A stretch of DNA of 64,000 nt from Diospyros lotus (Eukaryota > Streptophyta > Magnoliopsida > Ericales > Ebenaceae), in assembly GCF_014633365.1 (NCBI RefSeq), contig NC_068349.1, positions 38,393,192-38,457,191 on the forward strand, in the 5' to 3' direction. Of this stretch, positions 1 to 13,150 are shown one piece after another. Both the position numbers and the translations under genes were made by a program. The notes below the pieces were generated by a model. That model had not been told where the DNA came from. It saw nothing but the letters and a program-made list of their open reading frames with translations, and did not search any database. Position 1 is the first letter of the stretch. Each line of letters begins with the position of its first letter.

Positions 1-147
1 CGAAACAACAATTTTTTTGGGGTTTCTTTTACAAAATTTTCAGTTATTTTCAAAAATGTATTTTTGAAAATAGTAAAGAGAATATGTTTTGGGTATTTTA
101 AAAAACTAAAAACAGAAAATAACCCAAAAATGACAAAACACAGGCCC
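1..147. repeat. Possible right end of a Tourist-like MITE, cut by the window edge
   Basis: The stretch is A/T-rich and ends in ACAGGCCC followed by TTA, the usual right border and target trinucleotide of PIF/Harbinger (Tourist) MITEs. The left end lies outside the window, so the inverted repeat cannot be tested. No gene is seen here. Confidence 0.3.
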
Positions 148-354
148 TTAAATTTACAGCCTTTGGTTTTGGAAACAAAAGCTCATATTTGCACGTCACT
201 TAGAATGTCGCTTAGAATCTCATGCATGAATAAAAGAAAAGAAACATTTCAATATCTTAACAAAATGCACTCCCATCTCTCACATTCATATATGTATCAT
301 TATCTTTCTTCGTGTACAAAAATGGGTTCTTTTACAAAGCCAAACAGAGTGGTA

Positions 355-769
355 GAGAGCCTTACAAAATAGGGCAAAAAGATTAAATTATCTCTGCCCA
401 CTTTGCAAATTTACAAAGTGGGCCACTGCCCTCTCCTCTCCTCTCCTCTCTTATGGCCACCGTTTGGCCGTTGCATTTGTCTCACTGTCGCGCCTCGCTA
501 CCATCCCGTCGTCACCTCGTTGCCCTCACCTCACTGATCGCATCTTGAAGATGTAGCAACGATCGACGAGGCAAGGCAACAATGGCAACAAGGTACGAGA
601 GCGATGATAATAAGGTGCGACGGCGAAACAAAGGCAACAATGAGACGGTGACTTGGGAGGGGAGAGGAGAGGAGATGGCAGTAGCCCACTTTGTAAATTT
701 ACAAAGTGAACAAGAACAATTTCATCTTTTTATCCTTATTTAATAATTTCATTAGTAAAACTGGCTCTC
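355..769. repeat. Foldback (long inverted repeat) element
   Basis: Two arms of about 90-110 bp face each other: roughly 355-455 and 655-769. Each arm carries a 22-nt palindrome built on TTTG(C/T)AAATTTACAAA (399-420 and 687-708), flanked inward by a TCTCC-repeat stretch and outward by an A-rich stretch with AAAAAGAT. GAGAGCC at 355-361 matches GGCTCTC at 763-769 in inverted order. Arm differences show it is old. The central part is GC-rich and non-coding. It resembles MULE or foldback non-autonomous elements, but I could not find a convincing 9-bp duplication, so the class is open. Confidence 0.6.
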
Positions 770-1316
770 AAGATTTTTCCTACAAAAATTTCTCTAAAAG
801 TATAACGTACGTCACGTGTCTTGGTCAAGTGAGGTGACATAGTTGCTTTTTAACTCACTCTCAATCGATTCGATTTACAAATCCCAGTAGAATAATGGGT
901 ATTAAGGCCCCACCATCAATCCCAATCCCTACGTATCTAAATAGAATGAAAAATGAATTATATTATTACATAACAAGTACGAATACATATATAAAAAGAG
1001 ACAACAAGGCAAAATCCATGTCTTTCCTAATTATAATAATTTTTTCAAGTTGAAGAAGACAACAGAAGTGGATCGGTGACAATAATTTGGGTGCCAAATG
1101 CAACAACGTAGGTACAACAAAACTGATGATATATCAATCTTTCCCCAAGTGTGTGTAATGGAAAGACGAGGGAGGCAAATCAGCAGTCATTACAAAAGAA
1201 TTAGAATGAATCACAGCCTTCACAATACTCACTCCTACATCACTCACTAATAGGGAGATGAAAGATGCAAGAAAAATAAAAAGAGGGGAGGATAAAACAG
1301 ACTACTCCCTCTCCCT
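770..1316. other. 3' flank / 3' UTR of DRP1A
   Basis: No coding potential of its own. The part next to 1316 should hold the 3' UTR of the minus-strand dynamin gene. I cannot fix the poly(A) site from sequence alone. Confidence 0.4.
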
Positions 1317-4300
1317 CTACTTGGCCCAGGCAACGTTATCAATCTCCGTTTGGGCAGATCTGTACAGTTCCAGTCTCTTCGCCAGGTTGATACGCCGCTG
1401 CATTATTGCCGGATCCTCATCCAAGAGGGAACCCAACTGTTTTGCCTGCAAAATATTTCAAAAAGCCAAATAAGAAAACCAATTGTATTCCCTTTTTCCA
1501 TCCATGCCTTTTTGTTTTTTCAGAAGAAATCATCGCACCTCCTTTGAACCCAACTCAGTGAAGAAATGATCGAGCAAGCTACGTTTGGCCTCCCGCACTT
1601 GACAATACACAATGGACTTTGGAATGGAGTTCCTCAAGCTTCCACAAACCATGTTTACATAAGACAAGACAGTGGTTCCTGTTCATGAAATGCGTGAATG
1701 AATGAATTAGTATGGCTTATCAACCTGCTGTTAAGAGCAACGCTAGTTGAATCCAGTCAAATCCCCCCCCCCCCCCCCCCCCCCCCGCGGGTGGAAAAAA
1801 AAAGAGAGAATTGAAAATGGCATGTTACTGTCATAAATTTTGTAAGAAGGATAGTAGTCAACAATCCTTACCAATTCGTCTCAGATACGAGTCATTATAT
1901 CGATCAAATATTGAATGTGTTGGATTTCCACCCTTCTCGACATCTTGAGGAAGCTTGCGGAAGAAATCAACTGTCAAGTAACTGGACTCCATTTCTACAA
2001 GCTGTAGAGTGGCTTTTTTGCTTTCTTCCTTCATCCTGTCCAATGATTCACCAGCTGCATTTCCAACTTCCACTCTGAGAGTAGGATACTGCCTTAGCTC
2101 CTGTATAATATCAACATTTTCAGAAAATAGCGTGATTATAAATAATCTCTACATTCTCCAACGATCAAGATTGTTGCAAGTTTCCTCCATTCACTATCAT
2201 CGAAGCTAAATCCTCAATTGCTAACAAAATCAAAAGCCAGGGAAAAACCAGTATGAAGGCAGTCAAGGAACTTGCCATAGTCTCATTGATTGACTTGTGA
2301 ACCAGTTCCTTCAGGATGGCATGAACCTGTTATGATTGGCAAAAGAGAATCAAGTAATTTGAAAGCTTAAATACTTGTACCAAAAAGAAAAATATAAACT
2401 ATTATACGCTCAAAGTCCATCACATAACATTGTTCAAAATTGTGTTACAAGATATCTAATATATACCATGCCTCTAAAGAATTTAAACGTGTCAATATAT
2501 TACAGTGACAATATGACGCCAAAAATCAGTTAACTACTAAAAAGAACCAAGGATAATAAAAAAACAACCCCCTAAAATCAATGAAGATTTTATTGCAAAA
2601 GCCTGGTCCGAATGAAATGAACTAAAGCCAATTCCAAGCAAAGCCCAAGCTCGACATGAGCTTAACCACTTATCTAAAGGAGCAGAACACTTTAATTGAG
2701 TGAGCCCATTCATCCAACAATTGAAAGAAGGAAACAGTAACAAAGAAAATAGGTGGACAGACAGGAGAGAAGAATGACATCAAAATCAGATATGCAACAG
2801 TATAACCTGGGACACTAACAAATGCACGAAAAGGAGCTCATAGCAAGAAGTAATTTTAAATGCATACCGCATCAACTGCCGCCTCAGCAGGGCCTTTAAT
2901 AGTAACCAGGGTAGATTCAATGAGGCGGCGATACCCTTGTTCAGGAGCTATTAAATGAGGTTGATATCCATCAGCTTCAGTAATCAGCTTTCTTACATTC
3001 TCCATTGAAAGATGCTTGTCAAATTGCAACCTTTTTAAAGCAGCAGGAAGTTGATTGTCAAATACGGAGTAGATTTTATCACCCCCTGGCCGTCTGCAGA
3101 AATCGATAACCATTTAAAACAAGGTCGGGACAGAAATTAAAAGTCAAATGTCAATAGCAATGCCTCGATAGATAAAAGAACACTAGTGTACGTACATGCC
3201 ATCAAGATGTTCTTTGAATATTCCATCAAAAATCCGGCATATTTCCATAATCATGTATAGTTTCCCCTGCATAAATGAGACAGAGAAAGTAATAAATGCT
3301 AAAAGCAAGGGTGACCTGGAAACAAGAATGAAGAATCTTAAAACGCCAGCTAAACATAATATGGATTCAGGAAAATCCTCTGCTAAATTAGCCACAAACC
3401 CACAGCAACAATAACTTATCAAGCCTTAATCCCACTAAAGGGGGTTGGCTACCAGAAACTATGCAGCAAAGGGGCTACTTTAATAAATGAACTGTGCAGG
3501 CCTAACCTTCAAGCAATAAGCCAATGCAAAACTATAAAGGAAAGAATCATAGAGCAATCCTTACTCCAGCATCTGTGGCAACAGGCCTTCCAAGACGGCT
3601 CAACTCTGTTTCTAGTTCAATGATGGTCTTGTTAATGAGAGATTGAAGACCTGGGATTCGAGACTTGATAACTTGTTCCAGATGCTGAATTTGGGCACAT
3701 AAAGTTTCATACAAGATAAATCACCAAAATTAGAACAAGAATGAGAAAATTATTAGAAATAAGCTAAAACAATCAGCATTAGATTTTTGAAAAATTATAG
3801 CATCAACAAACAAGAACCGTAATTTACAAATAAAATTTGATTAGAACATAGAAGCAAAGAAGCTAAGGAGAATTCATACTCTGGAAAGAACTTTTCCCAA
3901 ATACTCAGATCCCATCCTGTGAGAAAGATGCTTGTACTCGGGGGTATTCGAAAAATACTCCCGCTCTCTACGCCGAGCAGCAATCATATCAGTGTTTTTG
4001 TTAATATCAGCTTGAGACCGATTAACCACACCAATCCAAGGAAATTGCAGCTTATATGATTTTCCTTCCAAGATCTGAAAGCACATAAAATTTCTGATGT
4101 CCTTTCCACGTTCACAGTCAAATGTAAAAAATGGATGGCTACCAAGCACATGAGAAAGACAGAGGAGATCTTTTACACAACAGAATAAATATCTACAACA
4201 AAGAGCAACAAGAAAGGATGAAAGGCAAGAAAAATTATAGGGAACTTATCCTTGAGCTTGTACTTTTGAAAAACAAGATTAACTCAAGGTGCTCAAACAA

Positions 4301-7300
4301 GGGCAATTTGAAATTGAATTATAATGTACTGATACAAAATTTTGAGTCATATGCAACACAAAACTGACTGTATAGCATACTGGTAAAAATAATTTAATCA
4401 TACACTGTAACTTGAAGACAATAAATTTAAGATATTAAACAGTCAATGCAATATTCAACAGAAATCAGTAGAATATTTTCAAAGTTAAAACCACAGAAAG
4501 CTTTGGCTACCTGTGAGGTTTTCAAGGGCCTAATAACTCCTATTCCAAAGGCCTTTCAGCTTTTTTCTTTCCATTTGATCTTTTTTATTAAAAAATCTAG
4601 GATTGAGAGGAATTTCATTCTCAAAAGGGGAGAAGGGGAAAAGGAAAGATCAGTAAATTAGGTAAAGAGTAGGCAAAACAGTATAACTTCATCAATTTTT
4701 ACATTAACAAACATCTTTGTTATATAAAAAATAATAATTAAAAAATCTCCTGGTTACAATGAAGTATGAAAAATAGTCTTGACATCTGTTAGAGGCTCTA
4801 TGTAATAATGTAAACAAATTGGATTTAGCGTACTTAAAATAGAAAAAAAAAAAACTAAAAGAAGAAGAATTAGTAAAACCCACAATTTACTATTTTCCCA
4901 CTAGATTAAAAGTTATATTCTCCTTGAAATGTGGTTCTCAATAAAATAAGTAAATAAAAAAATTAGATGGGACCTGACAAGTATTGGAAGTGTTCCAAAC
5001 TGACAGCTTACTTTCTTCCAAGTGTTTTGTGCTACTTAACTACCACTTATGGTCTCCTTGGCACCATCTCTCTCTTTTTTTTTTAATGTAAAAAGTTTAA
5101 CTTATAAATGCAATAAAAAAAAACTAGCTTTAATATAAGTAGCAATGGACTGGAGTATCTGATACCTGCTTAAAAGGTAGCTTTTTGTTAGTCGTTTTTG
5201 AAATAACATGATTAAAAAAAGATAATGATACCCTTAAAAGGAAATCAGAATTATATCTTATTAAAGGAATTGCATAACATATGAAAAAAAAAACTCATTT
5301 ACAAGTGAAAAAGCTATAATAAAAAAATTATTTATGTTTAAATTTGTACCTAACATCTAACAACTGAGAATCAATATGGGCCTTCAGAAGAGCCACACAC
5401 ACACACACACAGGCAAAAGTTTGTCAATTTAACAAGAAGCCATACCCAAAATAAAATAACTACAACAAGAGCATACAATTAACTCTACAATGCATAACAA
5501 AAGGTGTAAAACCAAGCCTCCTAATTATAGCTCTAGGGCATTGTTCCAAAAAAAAAGAAAGACCAAAGAGGGGGGGGTGGGGAAAGGAAGACACTAAAAT
5601 TAAACGAACATGATAAAAAAAAAGAGAGTTGACAGACCATGTTAAAGCATTTGTTCTAGATTAGGGCTTGTAATAGTAGGGATATTTTCATGTAATGTTT
5701 CTGCTGTATTTCTAGAAGGATTTTATTATTTTCTAGGGCTGACCGAGTTGGTTGTAACTGCCATTTTTGGGCAGTCGGTCAGGGGGCTTTTCTCCTTTTA
5801 GTTTCTTATATATAGAGGCGGAGGGGAAGGCTTTTGGGTGTGGCTTTTCTTTCTCGGATTAGTGGACTGTCTTGGGATAAGATTGAGCAGTGAGGATGAG
5901 GGAATATCTTTCTTGTATCAACTCTATATAGCTTTCAGGTTTTTGGGCTAGGTGAGAGTTGAGTTTGAGTGCTTTGTAATCTTGTATTAACATTCAAGAT
6001 AGTGGAGAAAGTAGGGGCAAAAGCCAAGCTGGATGTAGGTCTTCATTAAGACCGAACCAGGGTAAATTCTTGTGTGTTGTGTGTTCTTGATTGTTTCTTG
6101 ATTTGTTTTCTGATTGCTGGTCATTTGCGAATCAATGAGAGATTTCGTTTGAGTGTTTTGAGTGATCATATAAGGGTGAGATCAAGGTTAACAACTGCAA
6201 TGGCATCATTATCATCTTCAAACTGCAATGGCTCTTTATGCAATTTTCGAACTTACATCAACTGCATCAGTACCCTTGTCCATAAGATCAATCTTTGTTA
6301 AAACTCCAAATGTTCTCTCACCTGAAAATAACACAACCATAAAACCAAAAATTAAATGTAGGGTGAGGCAAAAAAAGCTATACAAGCGGTAACATTTTCC
6401 AATAAAATCAGAGAGACTACTAGTCTAAACCTCAAGCCTTAGTAATTTTGGTCTAGATCATGGACCCACTCCTTCAACCTCACCCCAAAGAGATAAAAAA
6501 GAACTACAAAGTCTTCTCAATCAGAAAACATGATTAGATGTTCAGTTAATAGGGAGAAATTCTTTTATTTCTACACAGGAAAAGGGGGGTGGGTATAAGT
6601 ATGTTGAGATGAGTTGTGAAGCTTAAATTTAGGTGGCAAAAAAATATACATGGTTAAGTAAAACATGTGTATTAGACTGGCAACTATACATATTCACATG
6701 CAGGTGAACATAACACGTGCAGAGATTAAGACCCAAAGGCATAGTAACTTTCAAGTTATGTGATATAACAAGAAGGGCATAGACTAGCAAAAAGGTCAGA
6801 CACACAAGAATATGTATACCCACATAAAATCAATAATAATTTCCTTTCATTCCATACTGATGCTTTTTTCACTATATCAAAATTAGCAGAAAGAATAATC
6901 ATTTTCCACATCCTTGATATTGGGAAAGAAGGTTGAAAAGGCCTTGCTATCTCTTTTAAAGAGCCCTTATCATCTTCAACACCTTATTCTAATCAAGTTA
7001 GAAACAGTGGCATGGCATCCACAATGTCAATTGACCTCTAAAAGATCAAGTCACATTGATAATACAAATCCACACAAAAGAAGATCAATTCCAAAAGCTA
7101 TATTTTCATATTTTATCACTAGATTCTAAATTGTCAACTTACCAACATGTTTCACATGTTCAAGCAGTAGACATATTTTCCTACGGTGGATTGTGTTTTC
7201 CAAGTGCTAAATGATTTTCCAAGGCTCCCCACTTTGTGAGAGAGCTGGCGGAGGATTATTTTTTACACAGCCTTACCCTTGCTTTACAAGAGACTGTTTG

Positions 7301-8365
7301 CCTGTTTCACAACTCAAAACTCTTGACCTTCTAGTCACAGAAAAGTAACATCTCCTTTGCTACCAAAGGACCAAATTTAAATGAATAAAAAATTATGGGA
7401 CAGCTTTGGGTATAGCTCAACACATGTTTATGCATAGAGGAAATTGGTCTCTAACACGATGCCTCTTTTAAGTGGACATTTTTAAAGATTTTTACTTCTT
7501 AGCCCCCCCCCCCCCCCCCCCTCGGCTTCTTCATTTGTCTTTCTTTATTCTTGTCAAGGAAATTCCTATTTGCATAGCATACAAGACCATTAGCTTCAAG
7601 ATATTATGGAAATACAAATGTTAAGCATTTCTTTTAGTAGGATTTGCACCCACATGTAAAGTAACAAGTGCCTCCTGAACTTAATTTTAATGCACCTAAT
7701 TGACAGTTTACCTCTCTTGATAGATAATTTTACTTTTCTCTATCACTTTATTATAGCAAGTTATCTACTCTTAAACAACATCCAATTTAACTACGTAATG
7801 GATCCATAAATCACTCAAATACCATCAGAGCAAAATCTTACCTTTGGGATCTACTTCACGAGAAATCTTAATTGCATCAGATGTAGCAAGATCTTGATTG
7901 GCAGGAGAGATTGCAAGAATTATACAGTTGGGCTGCAAGTTTTGAGACAAGAATAAACCAATAAAAAATGAAATCTCACAATGGTTGATTCCCACAGAAC
8001 ATCAAGAAAAATTGAAAAACAAACATGCATACAAGGATAAGTGCATGCATAATTTGTACACTGATAAAATATGCCATCCAATTAAAGTTGATTCCATACA
8101 GAGCTTATGAAAAACTGAGAAACAGGCATGTATACAACAAATACACCATCTGCATGCAAGGAGTGCAAACAAGTTCTTTACATAACAAGATCACAGGCAG
8201 TAGTAATGTTCAAATAATTACATCTATCATTAAAATTTCAGTGACATTAAGAATTTGATGATTGCTAACCTTTTCAATATAGGATCGAACCATGTTCTCA
8301 ATGTCCTCCACAATGCTGTCAGGCTGACCCTCTACAATGGTCCAATTAATCAGCATAATGTTTTC

Positions 8366-8398
<33 letters not shown>

Positions 8399-11300
8399 CA
8401 ACAATATAAAGTGACTACAGAAACCAATGTGAAATTATCACAACTGATTTTATATATACAAATAGAAGGCTGCCAAAACAGAGAGTTTCTTTCTTACCAA
8501 CAGCTACTTTTGTGAGCCCAGGGAGATCAATGAGAGTCAGGTTCACAACTGCAAAGCCAAACAATCATAACAATTAGAAAAAGTAATTCCATATACATTT
8601 AGCATGAGTATCTATGCCAAGTAGAAGTTAACTTAGTGTGTTGGAAGAGGTAAAAGACAAGTCAACCTAGTTTTGTAATATGGATTGACATCTCAGAAAA
8701 AAAGTGACAATGTGCGATGGGCATCTTACATGTAATATAAGTGATACCACAACCCCACATCAGCTGGAGAAGTGTAATTTAACTTCTATGAATTAATGTA
8801 TCATTCAAAGCAATGATTACAAGAGTGAACATGTAGGTAGAGGACCACATTTCCGCACAGGCAGGACAATTGTACTTCGACTTCTACACATTGCAAGGGC
8901 TTGAGCGCATGCAAATCCCAATTTATTTTAATATAAAGAAAGGAAAATAAAATAGGTATATACGGTCAGCTAATATATACCAACCAAAAATCTGTGCATT
9001 TTTATTATTAACTATCCACGTTAGGGTTTTGCACAAGTAACAAATATATTTATTTAGTGAGATGGTGAGGACAAGAGTTTTAGTTAAAAACAGAAAATCG
9101 ATTAATGTTGATAAATACTCTCTTTTCTCTAAGCCATATGAAAAAAAAAATACAAATTATACCTCTCAATTATCCCGATATGTCATTAGCATGGTCAATG
9201 AAACCTTAACCATTTTTATTATAGTAGTAGATTAACACATGGGAACTAGAAGAGCATGTCCATAAAGGTATTAAGTCAGTTCAGAAGTTAAGAATGCGTC
9301 AACTTTCAAGAAAATGTTGTCAGTTTTAATCCACAAGGTGGCACGGTTAAATCAACAAGCCAATCAAGAATAAGCCAAAATGGGCTCTTCATGAAATTCA
9401 AGAACCAAAAAGTCAGAAAATGAACAAATCAAGGTGGTTGTTACTTTACTTTTCTCAGGGTTGGTGGGTACAAATATGCACCCTCTAGATGGTATCATCT
9501 AACCCATCCGTATTTAGATTGAATACTTAATACCATCTCTTCTCTGTTTTCAACCACTCACACCAATAACAGCTCAGTGTACATTTTACTTGACAAAGAT
9601 GTCTAATTGTTACTCCTTTCCTGAACTCTCACTGTATGCCTATCCAAAATCCACTACAAATCCTCACAATAGGATATTGTATTTGACCTTATTGAATAAT
9701 GAAATCAATTAGTAACATTACCCAAAGACCTCACGATGACATTTGCATCAGTAACATATTTCTTAAACACGGGAGGGTCTTAAGTATCAGCACAAACAAG
9801 AAGCAAACAACAAAAGAATCCCCTGCATACTTTGAATCTACTGAGATCTAAATGGGATAGATAAAGTGCAATCATGCTAAGATACAACTACTATTGTTGG
9901 AAGTTCTAGTTTACAACTAATAACTTCAAACCTTCTCTGTTTTTCTTTTATGATAAATGATAAAATATTTGAAGTTGGAAAATGAAGAAAGAGAGGGAAA
10001 GACAACAAAGTATGACTAGATATCCTATCTCACCATTGGGGGAGTAAATGCTAAGATAAATCGGAACACTTGAAATTTGTTTTGAGCGGCCGGTCTCTCG
10101 ATCAGTCTCATCAGCAATCTCCTTCCTTACAGCAGCTGCACATGATACAAAAAGGGTTTGGCATCTAATGTGAAACAAATAGAGTAATCAAACATGCCAT
10201 GGTGATGTAAATGCCTAGGGCGAGTTCAGTTATGGAAAACATTTTCTAATTTTCGACTTTAATTTTATAACTAAATGTTCTCTAACATTTTATGTTTCAA
10301 AAAACAATAGCATTCATTTCTAGAAAATTGAGAAAACAACTTTTTTTATGTTATCCAATTCATAGTATAAAGTAGAAAATTTCAAATTTTGAGTTTCCTA
10401 TTTTTTTGTTAAGAGATTAAACCATTCAATAGAAAATTAGATTTGAAAAACTAGAAAATGATTTCTGAAACTGTACGGGTCCCTATGTGTGATACAATGA
10501 TTGAAGCAAATGCATAATACAAGGAGAATTGTATGAGATAACTCCAGAGTTTTCCATCAGAACTAAAGATGATCAAAATATAAACTACTGATCATTTTTT
10601 TAAAATAAATAAAATCTTACTAAATTTATATCAATAAGGCTTTCATCTTACAAAGTGATTCTGACCAAATGCCAAGTGGTAATTCAAACAGAAGATCATT
10701 TTTGACGTGACATACCAAAATCAGTGAACCTCTTTCTTGGGAGATGCATGAACTCAGCATATTCCCTTCCTTCATCAATCCGATGAAGCTGCAGTACAAG
10801 AGGGCGCCGGGTAACAATTCCTGTATAGAGCAGTTCACATCATTTTCTAAAGCTTTCTAATAAGTAAATCAATGGTTTCTGAAACTGAAAATATTTATAT
10901 TTTATGTGCACCTTAGGTTTTCTATAGCACAAACATGTTATAATATTAAATATGAAAACTGCAAAATCATTAATTACCAGATCCACGAGGCAAAAAATCC
11001 TTCCCAACAATGCTCTCCAGCACTGATGACTTCCCAGAGCTCTACAAACCATCAAAGAGATAGAATGATGAGTGAATATTAACTTGGAAGAGTAATAACA
11101 AACAAATTGCAGTTCAGACATTGAAGAAAGAATTTGTTTGGATCAAGTATAGCTCAGAGGAACTTTGACAAGACACTCATTAAATTGACAATCCAAATAC
11201 AAGATGTGCAGCAAACATACAACTTCTGTAATGACAACTCATTTATTCTCAAATTGTCTATTAATGGTAGATTGCAGGTTTAAACCGGGCCATATGAGCA

Positions 11301-11874
11301 GAAATGCTTACATTGACTGTCCAACATACAAGTTATAACAAATCACATACATTTGAGGATATCAATGTGAATGGTATAAGGCTATATAACACACCCATCT
11401 AATCTTCAAAAGGAAATATGGAGAATGTGTTTTTATACCACTACTTGTCACAAAAAAAAAAAAGAAACTAAAGATGCGTCATCTGATTGGAACTCAAAAG
11501 AGGCATCCCAGCATTAGATGATAGGCGAAGAGGCAGCCTATAACATATTGAGGAAACATATGATACACGTGAGCAACTGTAATTACAATCTTGATCAAGC
11601 AGAACAAAAGTTCAGCTTTAGCAATCAAAAAAATGCTTCAACAAATTGCAGAAGACAATCTCAACCCAACAATTTTAAATGATTTAGTGAAAACTTTGAA
11701 CTTTCTGAATATTCTGAAAATGATAAAATAGAAACAAGCCTACAAATTCAATGAGATTGCCAAGATGATGAAGCCACCAGGGACTAAAAGGGCTTAAAGA
11801 ATATTTTACAAACCATGGTTTCATCCAGATTCTAACAAATAGGTATCTGCGACTATCACAGCTAATATATGTGT

Positions 11875-11916
<42 letters not shown>

Positions 11917-12948
11917 CACACACACACACACACAAACACACACAGATATCTGAAAATAATCCATTCACTTCCTTTCCAATGTATCCAAAAAGGGAAAAAA
12001 ACCATTCACTAAAGGACTGGACAACAATATCAAAGCCTAATATAGACAGTGAAGCTAGGGATAAGATTGCATATTAATATCCGCACATTACAGCACCTAA
12101 ACATAATAACCTATTCTATGCAAGATCATCCAATTTAATGAGATGAAGAATAAATGAGAAGCAAAAACCTAGAGCTGAATATAACTTATTTTCAGGTAAC
12201 TGGTAATAAGCTTCCTGCTGATTTACGATTGATCTATCTATAAAAACGGAGATGTGAAGGAAATGAAATATCCCCCCCCCCCCCCCCCCCAAATTCCATC
12301 CAGACGGTTGATTTTGAAAATATAACTTTTGGGTCCAAATTTGGTTCAGATAAAAGCAAAAAGAACGTAAAAAAAAGCCCTGGAACTAACATATTAACGT
12401 AACAAAAACAGTACCAACAGCAAAATACAGTTTCAGGTCAAACGTTTTGGAACGAACAGAACAGAATTCTGAGACGGGATAGAACCTAGGACTTGAAATG
12501 AACGCAATCAAACAAACTTTTAGCTGGTATATTAGTAATACATCACCAATAATCTGAGACAAAAAGATATTAAATACAGACAAAATACAACAAAATAACG
12601 GCTTCGTCAAGGCAGCAAATTCTGAAAGCCAAAATTCAGCCTCAGATTGGAATTCAGATCGAACCTAATAACAGAACTTGGAGCTAGTACATTGAAGAAA
12701 CAATATGAAAAGAAGGTTGGCATGAGCAATTTGGAGACAACAGGTGTGGTTGAGAAATATGCCAAGGGATCTGTGAAATAGAAAGGGAGCGGAAAAGATC
12801 TGGCGGTGCAAGATCAGACCTGGCCACCGACGACGGCTATGGAAGGGAGGGAGTCCCAGAGCGTGGGCAAAGCGCTCTCTTCACCGTGATCGCCCAGGGC
12901 CGTGCAGGCTCTCTGCAGCTTGTTCACCAGTGCTATCAGATTCTCCAT
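1317..12948 (-). CDS. DRP1A: Dynamin-related protein 1A / phragmoplastin (complete, 16 exons)
   Basis: Exons on the minus strand: 12948-12820, 11041-10978, 10820-10716, 10135-10034, 8548-8498, 8331-8270, 7932-7842, 6321-6257, 4074-3880, 3684-3565, 3266-3196, 3093-2868, 2326-2276, 2100-1872, 1678-1539, 1445-1317. They join in frame to 609 residues, the usual length of plant DRP1 proteins. The GTPase domain is N-terminal: G1 GGQSSGKS at residues 41-48, G3 DLPG at 141-144, G4 TKID at 210-213. The middle domain follows, and the GTPase effector domain fills the last ~95 residues. There is no PH or proline-rich domain, as expected for DRP1. Closest remembered relatives are soybean phragmoplastin and Arabidopsis DRP1A (start [34 protein letters not shown]). 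The family forms rings on cell-plate and plasma-membrane tubules in cytokinesis and endocytosis. The start at 12948 matches the family; an upstream in-frame ATG at 13041 would add 31 atypical residues. Exon 13 ends in a GC donor (2275-2274); all other introns are GT-AG. Confidence 0.93.
1763..1786. repeat. Poly-C tract in DRP1A intron 14
   Basis: A run of 24 C on the plus strand (24 G in the transcript) between exons 14 and 15. Similar runs lie in two other introns of this gene. Confidence 0.9.
5640..6193 (+). mobile_element. LTR-like insert in DRP1A intron 8 (probable Copia solo LTR)
   Basis: The stretch starts TGTTAAAGC and ends GGTTAACA, giving TGTTAA/TTAACA termini. Reading on the plus strand it has a TATATATAG box near 5806. 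Further on comes a motif block typical of plant Copia LTRs: a CAAGATAGTGGAG motif, then GTAGGTCTTCATTAAGACC, GAACCA and a TTGTGTGTT stretch. The insert lies antisense to DRP1A and stops about 60 bp before exon 8 (6321-6257). No clean 5-bp duplication was found, so the borders are approximate. Confidence 0.6.
7503..7521. repeat. Poly-C tract in DRP1A intron 7
   Basis: A run of 19 C on the plus strand inside intron 7. Confidence 0.9.
8368..8397. repeat. GA microsatellite in DRP1A intron 5
   Basis: Perfect AG dinucleotide repeat about 37 bp outside exon 6. Confidence 0.85.
10218..10482. mobile_element. Tourist-like MITE candidate in DRP1A intron 3
   Basis: Termini are GGGCGAGTTCAGTTATGG on the left and the inverse-like CTGAAACTGTACGGGTCC on the right. 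The pair is imperfect. Both sides are flanked by CTA (10215-10217 and 10483-10485). The interior is AT-rich with no ORF. Length (265 bp) and architecture fit PIF/Harbinger MITEs, but the duplication is CTA instead of the usual TTA/TAA. Confidence 0.5.
11876..11943. repeat. Compound (TA)n(GA)n(CA)n microsatellite in DRP1A intron 1
   Basis: Three dinucleotide tracts follow one another without interruption. The 94-residue reading frame over it on the minus strand is a low-complexity artefact. Confidence 0.9.
12272..12290. repeat. Poly-C tract in DRP1A intron 1
   Basis: A run of 19 C on the plus strand inside intron 1. Confidence 0.9.
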
Positions 12949-13150
12949 TTCCGGTGAAGATCTAGACGGCGAAGACGACCGTTTCCGAAATCTGGAAGAT
13001 CTCCGATCGGAAGGAGCGTGAAGATCAAGGAGGGGATTCAAAATGCTCGAGAGAAAGAGAGAGAGAGAGAGAGAGAGGGCAACGGGGGACGGAGATGGAA
13101 AGGGGATTTGGATTTCAATTTCAAACCCTGAGCGTGATGAATTTACTTAC
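12949..13150 (-). promoter_or_regulatory. DRP1A 5' leader and proximal promoter
   Basis: The sequence upstream of the DRP1A start contains a CT-rich tract in transcript sense (13050-13077, GA repeat on the plus strand). Such tracts are common in plant 5' UTRs. No TATA box is obvious in the first 100 bases. Transcription start not determined. Confidence 0.35.

Noticed and set aside
5401..5411. CA repeat as a CRISPR-like or regulatory array
   Set aside because: Simple microsatellite; no spacers. No CRISPR array exists in this eukaryotic window.
12949..13041. Upstream in-frame ATG of DRP1A adding 31 residues
   Set aside because: Plant DRP1A proteins begin MENLI; the extension is Ser/Arg-rich and matches a leader, not a conserved domain.
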